Of a stretch of DNA of 64,000 nt, positions 53,346 through 64,000 are shown one piece after another. This DNA comes from Perognathus longimembris pacificus (lineage: Eukaryota; Chordata; Mammalia; Rodentia; Heteromyidae). Location: positions 28,608,301 to 28,672,300 of the forward strand of contig NC_063170.1 of the NCBI RefSeq assembly GCF_023159225.1, in the 5' to 3' direction. The stretch's first letter is position 1; every line of letters begins with the position of its first letter. Below the pieces are notes generated by a model. The model saw only the letters and a list, made by a program, of their open reading frames with translations, did no database searches and was not told the origin of the DNA. Both the position numbers and the translations under genes were made by a program.

Positions 53346-54480
53346 GGAAAAAACCCCAAAAACAAGAACCACAATCTCACCTAAAGGCTAGTTCCTCTAG
53401 GAATTTGAGGCCCTAAGTTTATATAGAACACTTCCTCAGAATTTAAAAAATGCAAAATGCAGGAAGAGGTTGTAATGATAGCTCCTAAGTAAAGGATCTT
53501 AAGTTAACATCCTCTCGGGACGATTTCTGATGAGTTTATTTTCAGGGACAGAACTAAATTAAATGGTCAGTAGCTTAGTCTTCCATAGGTTTTAAGCTGT
53601 CATTGAGTTATAGCTGGACATTAAATCTCTTATCTTAGACATTTTCTTGGTATTCTATAGAAACAAAAGAGAATAGAGCTAATATATTTTAGAATTATTA
53701 CCAGAATAATGCTAATGTATATAATTATTAACCTTTTAGGACACTGGGAAAACTTTATAAGTTATTTACTAAACTAAAAGCCATAAAACGTAGCAATGGA
53801 ATGTATGAGATTTAGCCATTTTGTATAAGTTAGAACAACCTTCAGAGTGGCTCAATGTTAAACATCCTTTACCAGAAAATGCAAATCTGAAAGGGATGAA
53901 TGTTCAATTTAGGAATAATATTAGGTACAACTGTATGATATTGTCACCGTAAGTGTCCCTCCAAGATTTAACTCAAGATAGCAACTCCCAAGTGGCCACA
54001 AATTGCCGAAAACCTCTTTCTCAACATCTCAAATATATAGGAATAAAGTTCAGTTTTCACTTTGAGGGAAGAGAGAGACATTCAATCTAAAGGCTTAAGC
54101 AAAAGATTTTCCCATTTTACATCACACAAAAAAATTACGTCTCCTTTAACTCAGTGGCTGTATGTCAGTGTTTGTTTGTATTGGTTCCTACAATTCCTCA
54201 GCATTAAAAGAGCCTCCTCCAGTGAACATTTTTATATTTCTGCTGCTGAGATAAGAAGCATGCTTCTTTGTTTCTTGTCACCTGATGAGATAAGGTAGGA
54301 AGGGACCAGTGGTGACTCTAGGGAGGAAAAAAGCTCAATTGGGATTGTACTGTCATTGCAAGATGACATCTCCTCTATTGTATATGGTATTTAGTACAAG
54401 TTCTGAAAGTAATATCCCTGAAACGCACATTAGACCTGAAAACAACTTTGGTTTCTTACTTTTTTTTATTTTAAATCCAG
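53346..54480. other. distal 3' UTR or flank, no feature recognised
   Basis: AT-rich sequence. AATAAA at 54042. No SINE. Confidence 0.4.
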
Positions 54481-54687
54481 GATGCCATGTATCAATAGCT
54501 CATGCCTGCAATCCTAGCTACTCAGGAGGCTGAGATCTGAGAATCACAGTTTCATGCCAGCCCTGGTAGGAAAGCCCATGAGATTCTTTTCCAGTTATCC
54601 ACCCAAAAGCTGGAAATGGAGCTGTGGTGCACCAGCCTTGAGAGAAAAAGCTAAGGGAACAGCACCCAGGCCCAGAGTTCAAGCCCT

Positions 54688-54733
<46 letters not shown>
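54481..54733 (+). mobile_element. SINE-B ending in (CA)n
   Basis: ggatgccatgtatcaatagc to agttcaagccctagtacac. (CA)n at 54690-54733. Confidence 0.8.
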
Positions 54734-54735
<2 letters not shown>

Positions 54736-55449
54736 AGGCTATATAATTAATGATATCCCTGATTCAGAACTCCATGCCCACCATGAGAGAGAGTTCATGC
54801 TCTATCCCTGCTTTTGCTGGCTGTAATTTAAGTCAAGCCATTTTTAACTGCAGCCCAGCTCTTCCATGTCTGTAAAGCGTGTCAGTCATTCTGACTTACA
54901 ATGTAACTTTATAAGTTTCTTCCAAACATTCTGTCCCACCTTTTTTTTTTAAATGTATATAACACAATGTGATTCTACAGTGTTGTTGCCACAGCTCCTT
55001 GGCTCCTACAAACAACTCTGCAAGCAGTTGCTGTGAATTGTCAAAAAATGTTGATTAACATCTACTTGGTACCAGACAGAAAGAACCTCAATGTTTTTGC
55101 TTTTGTGACTTTTTAAAGCTAAAAGGAACAATGTATACTGTAAAAAAATTAAACATTTATATGCTGTATCTCTTGAGTTTTGGAGACTGATTTCTGTGGG
55201 AGCCACGAAAAAAGACATGTTGATTTAGCCTCATGCAAAATCTCTTACTTGGTGTTTTGGGTTTCTTTTTTGTTTTTGCTTTTTGCCTCTGGTAATTTTT
55301 TGCTCCTTTCCTAACTTTTTTGTACATTTATGTGATGTTATTGACAATGAATGTGATAGGTTTATTGACAACAAAAGCCCAAGAAACTACTGAGGGTGCA
55401 TGTTTAATACGTATGACCTAGTATAAACTTTATTTATTTTTATTTATTT

Positions 55450-55451
<2 letters not shown>
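54734..55451. other. distal 3' UTR or flank, no feature recognised
   Basis: AT-rich with ATTAAA at 55148 and several T-rich runs. No gene recognised. Confidence 0.4.
55148..55153 (+). terminator. NETO2: candidate distal poly(A) signal ATTAAA
   Basis: ATTAAA inside taaaaaaattaaacattt, followed within 60 bases by T/G-rich sequence. It would give a 3' UTR of nearly 5 kb including one SINE-A and one SINE-B copy. Confidence 0.25.
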
Positions 55452-55493
<42 letters not shown>

Positions 55494-55684
55494 GCCAGTC
55501 CTGGGCCTTGGACTGAAGGCCTCAGCACTGTCCCTGGCTTCTTTTTGCTCAAGGCTGACACTCTGCCACTTGAGCCACAGGGCCACTTCTGGCCATTTTC
55601 TATGTATGTGGTTCTTGGGAATCGAACCCAGGGCTTCATGTATACAAGGCAAGCACTCTTGCCACTAGGCCATATTCCCAGCAA
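55452..55684 (-). mobile_element. SINE-A with (ATT)n tail
   Basis: The tail complement has become an (ATT)n microsatellite at 55452-55493. The body is intact to ccatattcccagc. Confidence 0.92.
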
Positions 55685-57717
55685 TTAGTGTGAACTATCA
55701 AAGCAGATTTTTATTACAGACAAACTTCCAGGCTATATAAGAATTCTCACATGCTTGTTTATAGTTTAAAAAAATCTAAGTGTGGGTTCCAGGAAGATGG
55801 AGGAGGAGCAGCAGAGCCCTAGTTAAGCTCCCTCTGACATCGCAGTTTTACCACTCTAGAGAAACTTTTACTCCTAGAAAGACAGCCCAAGTAAGTTATA
55901 ACAGTACAGGGATTCTGGCCAGGAAAGAAAAATCGACTTTGCTGGCCTGAAAACACAGATTTGAGCTCCAGGCGGCGTCCCTACGCCACACCAGTGCCGG
56001 CACAGCGCCCAACATTTCATGCGCCTAAAGCACACAGTGGCGACCAGGAAGAAATCCTCCCGACAGCGGCAGACAGACGCAGATCAAAGGCTGAGCACAG
56101 ATGGGCCGAAATTGCAGAGAAAGCGTGAGTACCCCACAAAAGACATTCTCACTCACGCCCACAGAGCAGCTTCTGGAAGCTAGCCCTTCCCCCACTTCCA
56201 GAGCAAAGTGCCATTTTGACACTGGCAAAGGATCAGACCAGACTGGAACTAAAGCGAGCCTGGGGAAAGCGAGGACAGAGGGGCCATCTATGAAAAGGGC
56301 TTGAGGGACCGACCAGTGAGAGCCAGCTCCAACCAGGAGAACGAGCCCTGCCCAGGCCGAGGCTCACACACTCAAGTAAACTCAGCCAGAGGTGCCCCAC
56401 CCTGCCTGCCGGAATTTCTAAATCAAAACCAAACGTAGCGAGCAGCTACCGGCTGCACAGAACAACCAGATGGGGAGAATGAACAGTTCCTGAGACGGAT
56501 AAATGGTCCCATCACAGAGGAAGCCCAATTCCCAGCCACAAACACAGCTGAATTCCATAGCCAGCTCCGCTCAGGAGGCCGCCCCACCTAGGAGGGAGGA
56601 ACCTCCCCCAGGCAAGCGACTCTCAGCCAGATAAACCAGGCCAGAGGCGCCCCGCCCTGCTGGGTCCACAGCCTATTCAAAGCCAGGCTTTAAAGGCTGC
56701 AGTCCCACAGCAGACTGAAGGAGTCACAGTTCCCAAGACTGTTAACATCCCCCAGCTACAGAGGACACCCAAGTCCTACCTGCAAGCTGTGAGAACCACA
56801 GAGCCCCAGGATTTCACTAACAGGGGAGGAGGGTCAAAGCAGGTCCACCCCCTGCAAACTGAAAGCAAGTCAAACCAGCCAAGCAGCAGGAAAATAGACT
56901 ACAGACCATCACAAGGAAAGTAGAGACTGGAGAAAGCCCACCCAAACAAGGAAGAGTACATTTTTTTAAAAACATTTTTTAAACTTTTTTATTTTCTATT
57001 TTTCATTTCTGAGACGTCGTTTGTTTTTTGTTTTCTATTTCTATTTGTTTGTTTTATCGTTTTTTTTCTGAGTTTTTTGGTAATTTTTTTGTGTTTTGTG
57101 CATTTGTCTTCCAGTATTTTTTCTTTCTCTCTTCACATGCTCTTTCTTTAAAATTACTTTCCTATGACTAATACCTTCACTCTTTTCTGCTGACTCTCCA
57201 TTGTCTATCATTTTAACCTTGTTCTTTTTACCAATTCTACTCTTCTCCACATTTCCACGTTACTGAAACTAAACGAAAATCATCACCCCCCCATACATTT
57301 TACTTTATTCTCTTCACTACCTCTAACTTACCCTCCTGATTTACTTCCAGGACCTCCAGACTCCATTGATACTTGGTTATTGGATAGAGGGTATCCCTGT
57401 TCAATCCAAGTGAATCAAAGGGGTTCATAGAGAAATCCAGCCAGTCCAAAAATAACAATATAAGAACAAAAATTGCTCATAGGGTTGTAACAGTAAATAA
57501 GTAACTACTGAATACAGGGCTCAGGGTTGGTTGTTATATTGAAATTGTTTTCTTTAGGAATACCAAATCTAATTTTATATACAGGTAAACAATGTATCTG
57601 TGAACTTCAAAGATTTACACAACAGTGCTTGGTAAGGTCTACTTTGGGTTTTAAACGGTGCTCACAGGTGCTTGTAGATTGGCATTCTCAATCCAAATGG
57701 GCAGAAGAAGCACTAGA

Positions 57718-58672
57718 ATGATGGCAAACAATGGAGTCTCATCTCCCACTCAAAACAAGCAGGAAGCAGAGCAGTCAATCAAAGACATAGACGAGAACCC
57801 TCAAAATGCTCTACAAAGTCTACTGATAAAAATGTTAAATGAAAAGTTTGAAGCAATACATCAATCTGTCCATAAAGCAACAGACGATTTCATGGCCTCA
57901 ACAAATAGAAAGATAAATGAACTTCAAGAGTCAAATGAAAAAATAGCGACCCAGCTAAAAGATTTGAGAGACAGCACTCAAAACCAAATTAATGACATAA
58001 AGTCCATGCGGGACCTAAGAGAAAACTATAGCAAAGACATGGAAATCATCAGGAAAGACCAGTCAGAAGGAAAAGAGATTCGAAATCAAGTAGCTAGCCT
58101 ACAGTCGACTAGATGAAGCTGAGGATCAAATCTCAGGAGCTGAAGATTCCCTAGAATCTGTGGAGAAAGGTCAAAAAACAATACAAAACCAATCCAATCG
58201 ACAAAACAGATCACTCCAGGAGCTCCAAGACACAATCAGGAAGCCCAATTTAAGGATAATAAGTATTGAGGAAAACCTAGAGAAAGAAGTTAATGGAATA
58301 GACAACCTATTTAACAGAGTATTAGCCGAGAACTTCCCAAATATCCAGAATAGGCCTATACAGATACAAGAAGCATTTTGAAACCCAAACCAACCAGACC
58401 AGAATAGGACATCCCACCTACACATTGTGATCAAAACAGGATCAATAGAGTCCAAGGAAAGAATCCTTAAAGCTGTTAGGGAGAAGAAAATAATCACATA
58501 TAAAGGAAACACAATCAGAATTACCCCAGACTTCTCAGTAGAGACCATGAAAGCAAGGAGAGCCTCGAATGAGGTATACCAAACCCTAAAGAAAAATAAC
58601 TATCAACCAAGAATACCATACCCAGCTAATCTCATTCATAGCCGAAGGTCAAATAAAAGTCTTCCACAGTAA
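57718..58672 (+). pseudogene. L1 ORF1 remnant
   Basis: The start is an ATGATG pair at 57718. The N-terminal part is a heptad-rich coiled coil (for example RKINELQESNEKIATQLKDL). A frameshift near 58105 ends the first frame at 58116. The second frame continues through the RNA-binding part but is cut by TGA at 58379, then stays open to 58672. The usual product is an RNA-binding trimer packaging L1 RNA. This copy cannot make it. Confidence 0.88.
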
Positions 58673-58847
58673 GGAAAAACTGAAACAATACATCTCCACC
58701 AAACCAGCTTACAGAAAATCCTCAAAGATGGACTATACAGGGAAAATAATCAAGATCACAGTACAGACAGAGAAATGAACCGTAAATAGAAAACCAGAAT
58801 ATTAGATCAAGAATTGGGAAGACACAGCTTTTAACAAGATAGCTATA

Positions 58848-61800
58848 ATGAAAGGAACAAATGATCATCTCTCAACCCTAACTCTCAACATTAATGGACT
58901 TAATTCTCCAATCAAACGACATAGGCTCATAAGTTGGATCAAAAATCAAGATCCATCTTTCTGCTGCCTCCAAGAGACACATCTACCCAGCAAAAGCAAA
59001 CATCTTCTAAAAGTAAAAGGCTGGAATAAAATCTACCAAGCAAACGGCCCCCATAAGAAGGCTGGAGTTGCAATCCTAGTATCACATAAAATTGACTTCA
59101 AATTAAAAATGGTGAGAAGAGACAAAGAAGGTTACTACATACTAATAAAGGGATCTCTCCTACAAGAGGATATAACCATCCTAAATTTCTACACCCCAAA
59201 TACAGGAGCACCCAAATTCATCAAACAAACACTGACTCTAAAAAACATTCATAGAACCAAACACAGTGATAGTTGGCAACTTTAACACTCCACTGTCACC
59301 TCTGGACAGATCAACATGCCAAAAACTGAACAAAGAAACCACAGAACTAAACAACTGCATAGACCAACTAGACTTAACCAACATCTACAGAATATTCCTT
59401 CCAGCAACACCAGAATACACATTCTTTTCAGCAGTACATGGAACATTCTCCAAAATAGATCACATCTTAGGTTACAAAGAAAATCTGTACAAATTCAGAA
59501 GTATCAAAATCATTCCCTGCATTTTCTCAGACCACAGTGGAATAAAATTAGAGCTCAACTCAAACAGCCACCACAGAAAATCCTACAATTCATGGAGACT
59601 AAACAACACACTGCTGAACCATCAGTGGGTCATTGAAGAAATTAGAACATAAATTCAAATGTTTATGGAATTCAACCAAGATAAGGACACAAAGTACCAG
59701 CTCCTTTGGGTCACAGCAAAGGCAGTACTCAGACGAAAATTTATATCTCTGAGTGCATACACCAACAAACTGGAGAAACAGCAACTCAACAACTTAAGGA
59801 AGCACCTTAATCTCCTCAAAATAGAACAACAAGCCAAACCCCAAGTCAATAGACGGAAGCAAATAATTAAAATCAAATCAGAAGTAAATGAATTAGAGAC
59901 AAAAAAAAATCAAAAGAATCAACAAGAGTTTGTTCTTTGAAAAAATTAACAAGATAGACACACCCCCTAGAAAACCTGGCCAAAAAACGAAGGCAGCACA
60001 CCCAAATAAATCAGAGAAGAAACAGGTAACATCACCACAGAAAAAAACAAAATTCAGAACACAATAAGGGACTATTTTGCAAACCTTTATGCCAACAAAT
60101 TTGAGAACCTGGAAGAAATGAACGATTTCCTAGAAAAAAATTCATATCCCCAAACTCAATGATGAAGATTTAAAGCTTCTAAACAGACCCATATCCAGCA
60201 TTGAAATAGAAATAGCAATAAGTCATCTCCCATCCAAGAAAAGTCCAGGTCCAGACAGATTCACAGCAGAATTCTACAAGACCTTTAAAACAGAACTCAC
60301 ATTAATATTTCTCAAACTCTTCAGTGAAATTGAAAGAGAACGTTCACTACCAAACACATTCTATGAAGCCAGTATAACCCTCATCCCAAAACCAGGCAGG
60401 GACTCATCACGGAAAGAGAACTATAAAATGATTTTCCTGATGAACATAGATGCAAAAATTCTCAACAAAAAACTTCTGGCCAATTGACTTCAACAGGTCA
60501 TGAAAAAAATCATACACCACGATCAAACTGGACTCATCCCAGGGATGCAAAGTTGGTTCGATATATGCAAGTCAATTAATGTAATCCACCACATCAACCG
60601 GAGCAAGGTAAAGAACCACATGCTTATACCTCTAGATGCGGAAAAGGTGTTCAATAAAATCCAGCACCCATTTATGATAAAACCCCTGGAAATATTGGGA
60701 TTCCAGGGAACACTCCTGAATATAATAAAGGCAGTTTATGACAAACCAACAGCAAGCACAACTCTAAATGGTGAAAAGCTAAAGCCATTTCCTTTAAAAT
60801 CAGGAGCAAGACAGGGATGTCCATTCTCTCCCCTCCTCTTCAACATAGTACTAGAATTCCTAGCCAGAGCAATTAGGCAAGAAGAAAATATAAAGGGGAT
60901 CCAAATAGGAAAAGATGAAGTTAAACTTTCTCTCTTTGCAGATGACATGATCTTATACCTAAAGAACTTCATAGACTCTACTCCTAAGTACTAGAGCTGA
61001 TCCAAAACTTTGGCAAAGTTGCAGGATATAAAATAAACCCTCAAAAATTAACAGCCTTTCTACATGCTAAAGACCCAAAGACCAAGGCTGAAATCAGGAA
61101 AGCAACTCCTTTTGCAATAGCCTCAAAAAACATAAAATACCTAGGAATAATCTTAACCAAAGAAGTGAAAGACCTCTATGATGAGAACTTTAAAAACATG
61201 AAAAATGAAATTAAGGCAGAACTAAGGAAATGGAAAAACCTCCCATGCTCCTGGATTGGGAGGATTAATATAGTCAAAATGGCAATATTGCCAAAGGCTA
61301 TCTACAAATTCAATGCAATACTCATTAATATCCCAACACCATTTTTTAATGAAATAGAGGAAGCAATCCAGAAATTCATATGGAACAATAAAAGACCCCA
61401 AATTGCAAAAACAATCCTAAGCAGAAAGAACAGTGCTGGAGGAATTACAATACCAAACTTTAAGCTGTATTATAAAGCTATAGTAATAAAAACAGCTTGA
61501 TATTGGCACCAGAACAGGCCTGAAGACCAATGGAACAGAATTGAAGACCCAGAAATGAACCCACAGAACTATGCCTACTTAGTCTTTGATAAATGAGCTA
61601 AAAAAAATAGTCTGGAAGAAAGATAGCCTCTTTAACAAATGGTGCTGGCAAAACTGGTTCAACACCTGCAACAAACTAAAACTATATCCTTATATATCAC
61701 CCTGCACCAAAATCAATTCCAAATGGATCAAAGACCTCGAAATCAAAACAGACACCCTGAAAACACTAAAAGAAGGAGTAGGAGAAACACTTGGGCTCCT

Positions 61801-62524
61801 AGGCACAGGATGGAACTTCCTTAACAAAGACCAGAAATGCTACAAATCAAAGAAAGGATGGACAAATGAGACTTCATCAAACTGCAGAGCTTCTGCAGGG
61901 CAAAGGACATAGCTCACAAGATAAACAGAAAGGCCACAGATTGGGAAAAGATCTTTACTGGCTATACAATGGACAAAGGCCTCATATCTAAAATATATGC
62001 AGAGCTAAAAAAAATTACATTCCTCCAAAACAAAACCGCAAAGAACCAATAGCCCCCTCATCAAGTGGGCTAAAGACTTACAAAGAGACTTCTCCGATGA
62101 GGAAATGAGAATGGCTAAGAGATATGAAAAAGTGCACCACATCACTGGCCATAAAAGAAATGCAAATCAAAACAACATTGAGATTCCATCTCACCCCAGT
62201 AAAAAAAAGTCCTTTATCAAGAAAATTAACAATAATAAATGTTGGAGGGGATGTGGCCAAAAGGGAACCCTACTTCATTGTTGGTGGGAATGTAAACTGG
62301 CTCAGCCACTCTGGCAAGCAATATGGAGATTCCTCAGAAGGCTAAACATAGAGCTCCCCTATGACCCAGCAGCCCCACTTTTGGGCATCTACCCAAAAGA
62401 CCACAAACAAAATCACAGTAAAGCCACCAGCACAACAATGTTCATTGAAGCACAATTTGTCATAGCTAAAATATGGATCCAACCCAGATGCCCCTCAGTA
62501 GACAAATGGATCAGGAAAATGTGA
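58848..62524 (+). pseudogene. L1 ORF2 remnant (endonuclease, reverse transcriptase, C-terminal domain)
   Basis: Endonuclease segment 58848-59285 with LNINGLNSP and CLQETHL, then a frame change near 59260 into 59266-59652 (GNFNTP, then SDHSG). An in-frame TAA lies at 59650, with more frame breaks near 59900-60490. The reverse transcriptase core is open at 60500-60994 and keeps FADD. Later segments lie at 61165-61500, 61586-61912 and 62105-62524 ([14 protein letters not shown]). The endonuclease box expected as GDFN reads GNFN. Confidence 0.9.
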
Positions 62525-63321
62525 TACATATACACAATGGAATGTTATGCCTCTATCAGAAAGAATGACATTGTCCCATTTGTAAGGAAATGAAAGGACT
62601 TGGAAAAAATTATACTAAGTGAAGTGAGTCAGACCCAAAGAAACATGGACTCTATGGTCTCCCTCATAGGGAATAATTGGCACAGGTTTAGGCTAGTCAC
62701 AGCAGAGGATCACAAGAGCCTAATAGCTATGCCCCTATGAATGCACAAGATAATGCTAAGTGAAGTGAACTCCATATTATGGAAAGAAGTGATATATCAC
62801 TGTTGTACTTACTTTCAACATGCCATGTGAAATTTAGCTTCTATTGTTGATGATCCTCTTGTATCACCTTTCTGTGGTTGTACCTGCACTATCACTGTAT
62901 CTTATCTAAGTACATTGGAAACTGTATATACTGGTATTAGAACTAGGAAAGTGAAAGGGAATACCAAAATCGAGAGACACAGGGTAAAAAGACAAATGAC
63001 TACAAAAGCAATACTTGCAAAACCATTTGGTGTAAACCAACTGAACAACTCATGGGGGGAGAGGGAAAAGGGGATGGGAGGGGGGAATGAGGGAGGAGGT
63101 AACAAACAGTACAAGAAATGTATCCAATGCCAAATGTATGAAACTATAACCTTTCTGTACATCACTTTGACAATAAATAAGAAAAATAATCTGGTTGTGG
63201 TAGCAAATTAAGGTCACTTTGGGCCACAAAATTTGTCTTTCTAGAGCAAAGTTAGCATTTTCTCTCTTCTACCTTCCAAGATAAAATAACCATTTTTATG
63301 ATTTTTAAAAATAACCTTGAG

Positions 63322-63530
63322 GGGGTTGGGAATGTGGCCTAGCAGTAGAGTGCTTGCCTTGCATACATGAAGCCCTGGGCTTAATTACTGAGCACCCCAT
63401 ATATCGAAAAAGCCAGAAGTGCAGCTATGGCTCAAGTTGTAGAGTGCTAGCCTTGAGCAAAAAGAATCCAGGGACAGTGCTCAGGCCCTGAGTTCAGACC
63501 TCAGGACTGGCAAAAAATAATAATAATAAT
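63322..63530 (+). mobile_element. SINE-A
   Basis: Older copy with an (AAT)n tail. The flanks ataaccttgaggg and ataaccttcagg are a decayed TSD. Confidence 0.9.
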
Positions 63531-63537
63531 AACCTTC

Positions 63538-63790
63538 AGGCTGGGAACCGATGGCTCATGCCTAATCCTAGCTAGTCAGGAGGATAAGATCTGAGGATTA
63601 CAGTTCAAACTAGCCCACACAGGAAAGTCCATGAGACTCTTAAATCCAATATACTACCCCCTCACCAAAAAATATCTAGAAGTAGAGCTCTGGCTGAAGT
63701 GGTAGCATGCTAGCCTAAAGCAAAAAGAAGCTCAGAAACAGTTAGTGCCCAGGTCCAGAATTCATGCCCCAGAACGGGCACAAAAGATAA
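63538..63790 (+). mobile_element. SINE-B
   Basis: ggctgggaaccgatggctca to ccccagaacgggcacaaaag, immediately after the previous SINE-A. Confidence 0.82.
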
Positions 63791-64000
63791 TAATCATGGA
63801 GATATTATGCTTAGAACCATTAGACTTTTTCAAAATTAATCTTCAGGAAACAATGAACTTTAAACGGAAAGAGGAAGACAGAAAGCAAGGAAGAAAGAAG
63901 AGATGTGGTTTTGTTTTAAGTTGTCTGAAGGACCCAGCCTGTGAGAACGTATAGTGGAATGCCCAGCCAAGCTGTCCTTTTGAGATCTGGATACTGGGCA

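Larger units (their letters stand above)
55786..63187 (+). mobile_element. near full-length L1, disabled
   Basis: About 7.4 kb. The 5' UTR (55786-57717) starts ttccaggaagatggaggagg and is GC-rich at first, with a T-rich segment at 56960-57260. ORF1 remnant about 57718-58672, ORF2 remnant about 58848-62524, and a 3' UTR with a G-rich stretch near 63056-63105 and a tail after gacaataaataag. Flanks aatctaagtgtgg (55773) and aatctggttgtgg (63188) match at 10 of 13 bases, a decayed TSD. It lies outside NETO2. Confidence 0.93.

Noticed and set aside
57041..57250. Minus-strand Lys-rich frame of 69 residues
   Set aside because: It is the complement of the T-rich part of the L1 5' UTR. Lysine richness comes from A-rich sequence.

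Overview
The window is mammalian nuclear DNA and holds one protein-coding gene, NETO2 (neuropilin and tolloid-like 2), on the + strand. All nine coding exons are present, each bounded by GT-AG splice sites. They join without a frameshift into a 1578-nt reading frame (525 residues plus stop). The rest is intron, UTR and flanking sequence crowded with retrotransposons. The repeats point to a rodent. The commonest SINE has a tRNA-Ala/ID-like left half and a second ID-like right half, the kind of dimer I associate with Geomyoidea (pocket mice, kangaroo rats, pocket gophers). The order Rodentia is well supported; the family is inference from memory of the repeat.

Layout. 1-1430: upstream flank with a SINE. 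About 1430-3230: CpG island with a minisatellite, a G-rich tract, the 5' UTR (including a short upstream ORF) and coding exon 1. 2526-19793: 17-kb intron 1, which contains an old L1 that received five later SINEs. 19794-27734: exons 2-6 (signal peptide end, CUB1, inter-CUB linker, first part of CUB2), including an intron of only 82 bp. 27735-35788: intron 6 with older L1 remains. 35789-36017: exon 7 (rest of CUB2). 36018-48460: intron 7, with an ancient L1 split by a younger L1 that is itself split by a solo LTR. 48461-50252: exon 8 (LDLa) and exon 9 (transmembrane segment, cytoplasmic tail). 50253 onward: 3' UTR of uncertain length. 55786-63187: a near full-length but disabled L1 on the + strand. 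63188-64000: SINEs.

Terms used below. SINE-A is the ID-like dimer: left half similar to tRNA-Ala, right half beginning with a 'ggcgctgtggctcaagtgg' type box, about 200 bp plus an A-tail. SINE-B has a B1/7SL-like left half ('ggctcacacctgtaatcctagct' type, here variably mutated) joined to the same right half. Several SINE-A copies keep perfect or near-perfect target-site duplications (TSDs), so they inserted fairly recently. SINE-B copies are more diverged, and the one direct nesting (53081-53312) shows SINE-A entering SINE-B.

I found no undescribed coding system. The items most worth a second look are: a 36-A run between 15-bp direct repeats that looks like a tail-only retrotransposition; an unexplained 170-bp direct duplication 1.3 kb apart; the 82-bp intron 5 whose retention would give a CUB1-only protein with a hydrophobic tail; the solo LTR with three 34-bp U3 repeats; and the upstream ORF of NETO2. 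Identity of NETO2 and comparisons with its human protein are from memory of the family. No alignment or search was run.
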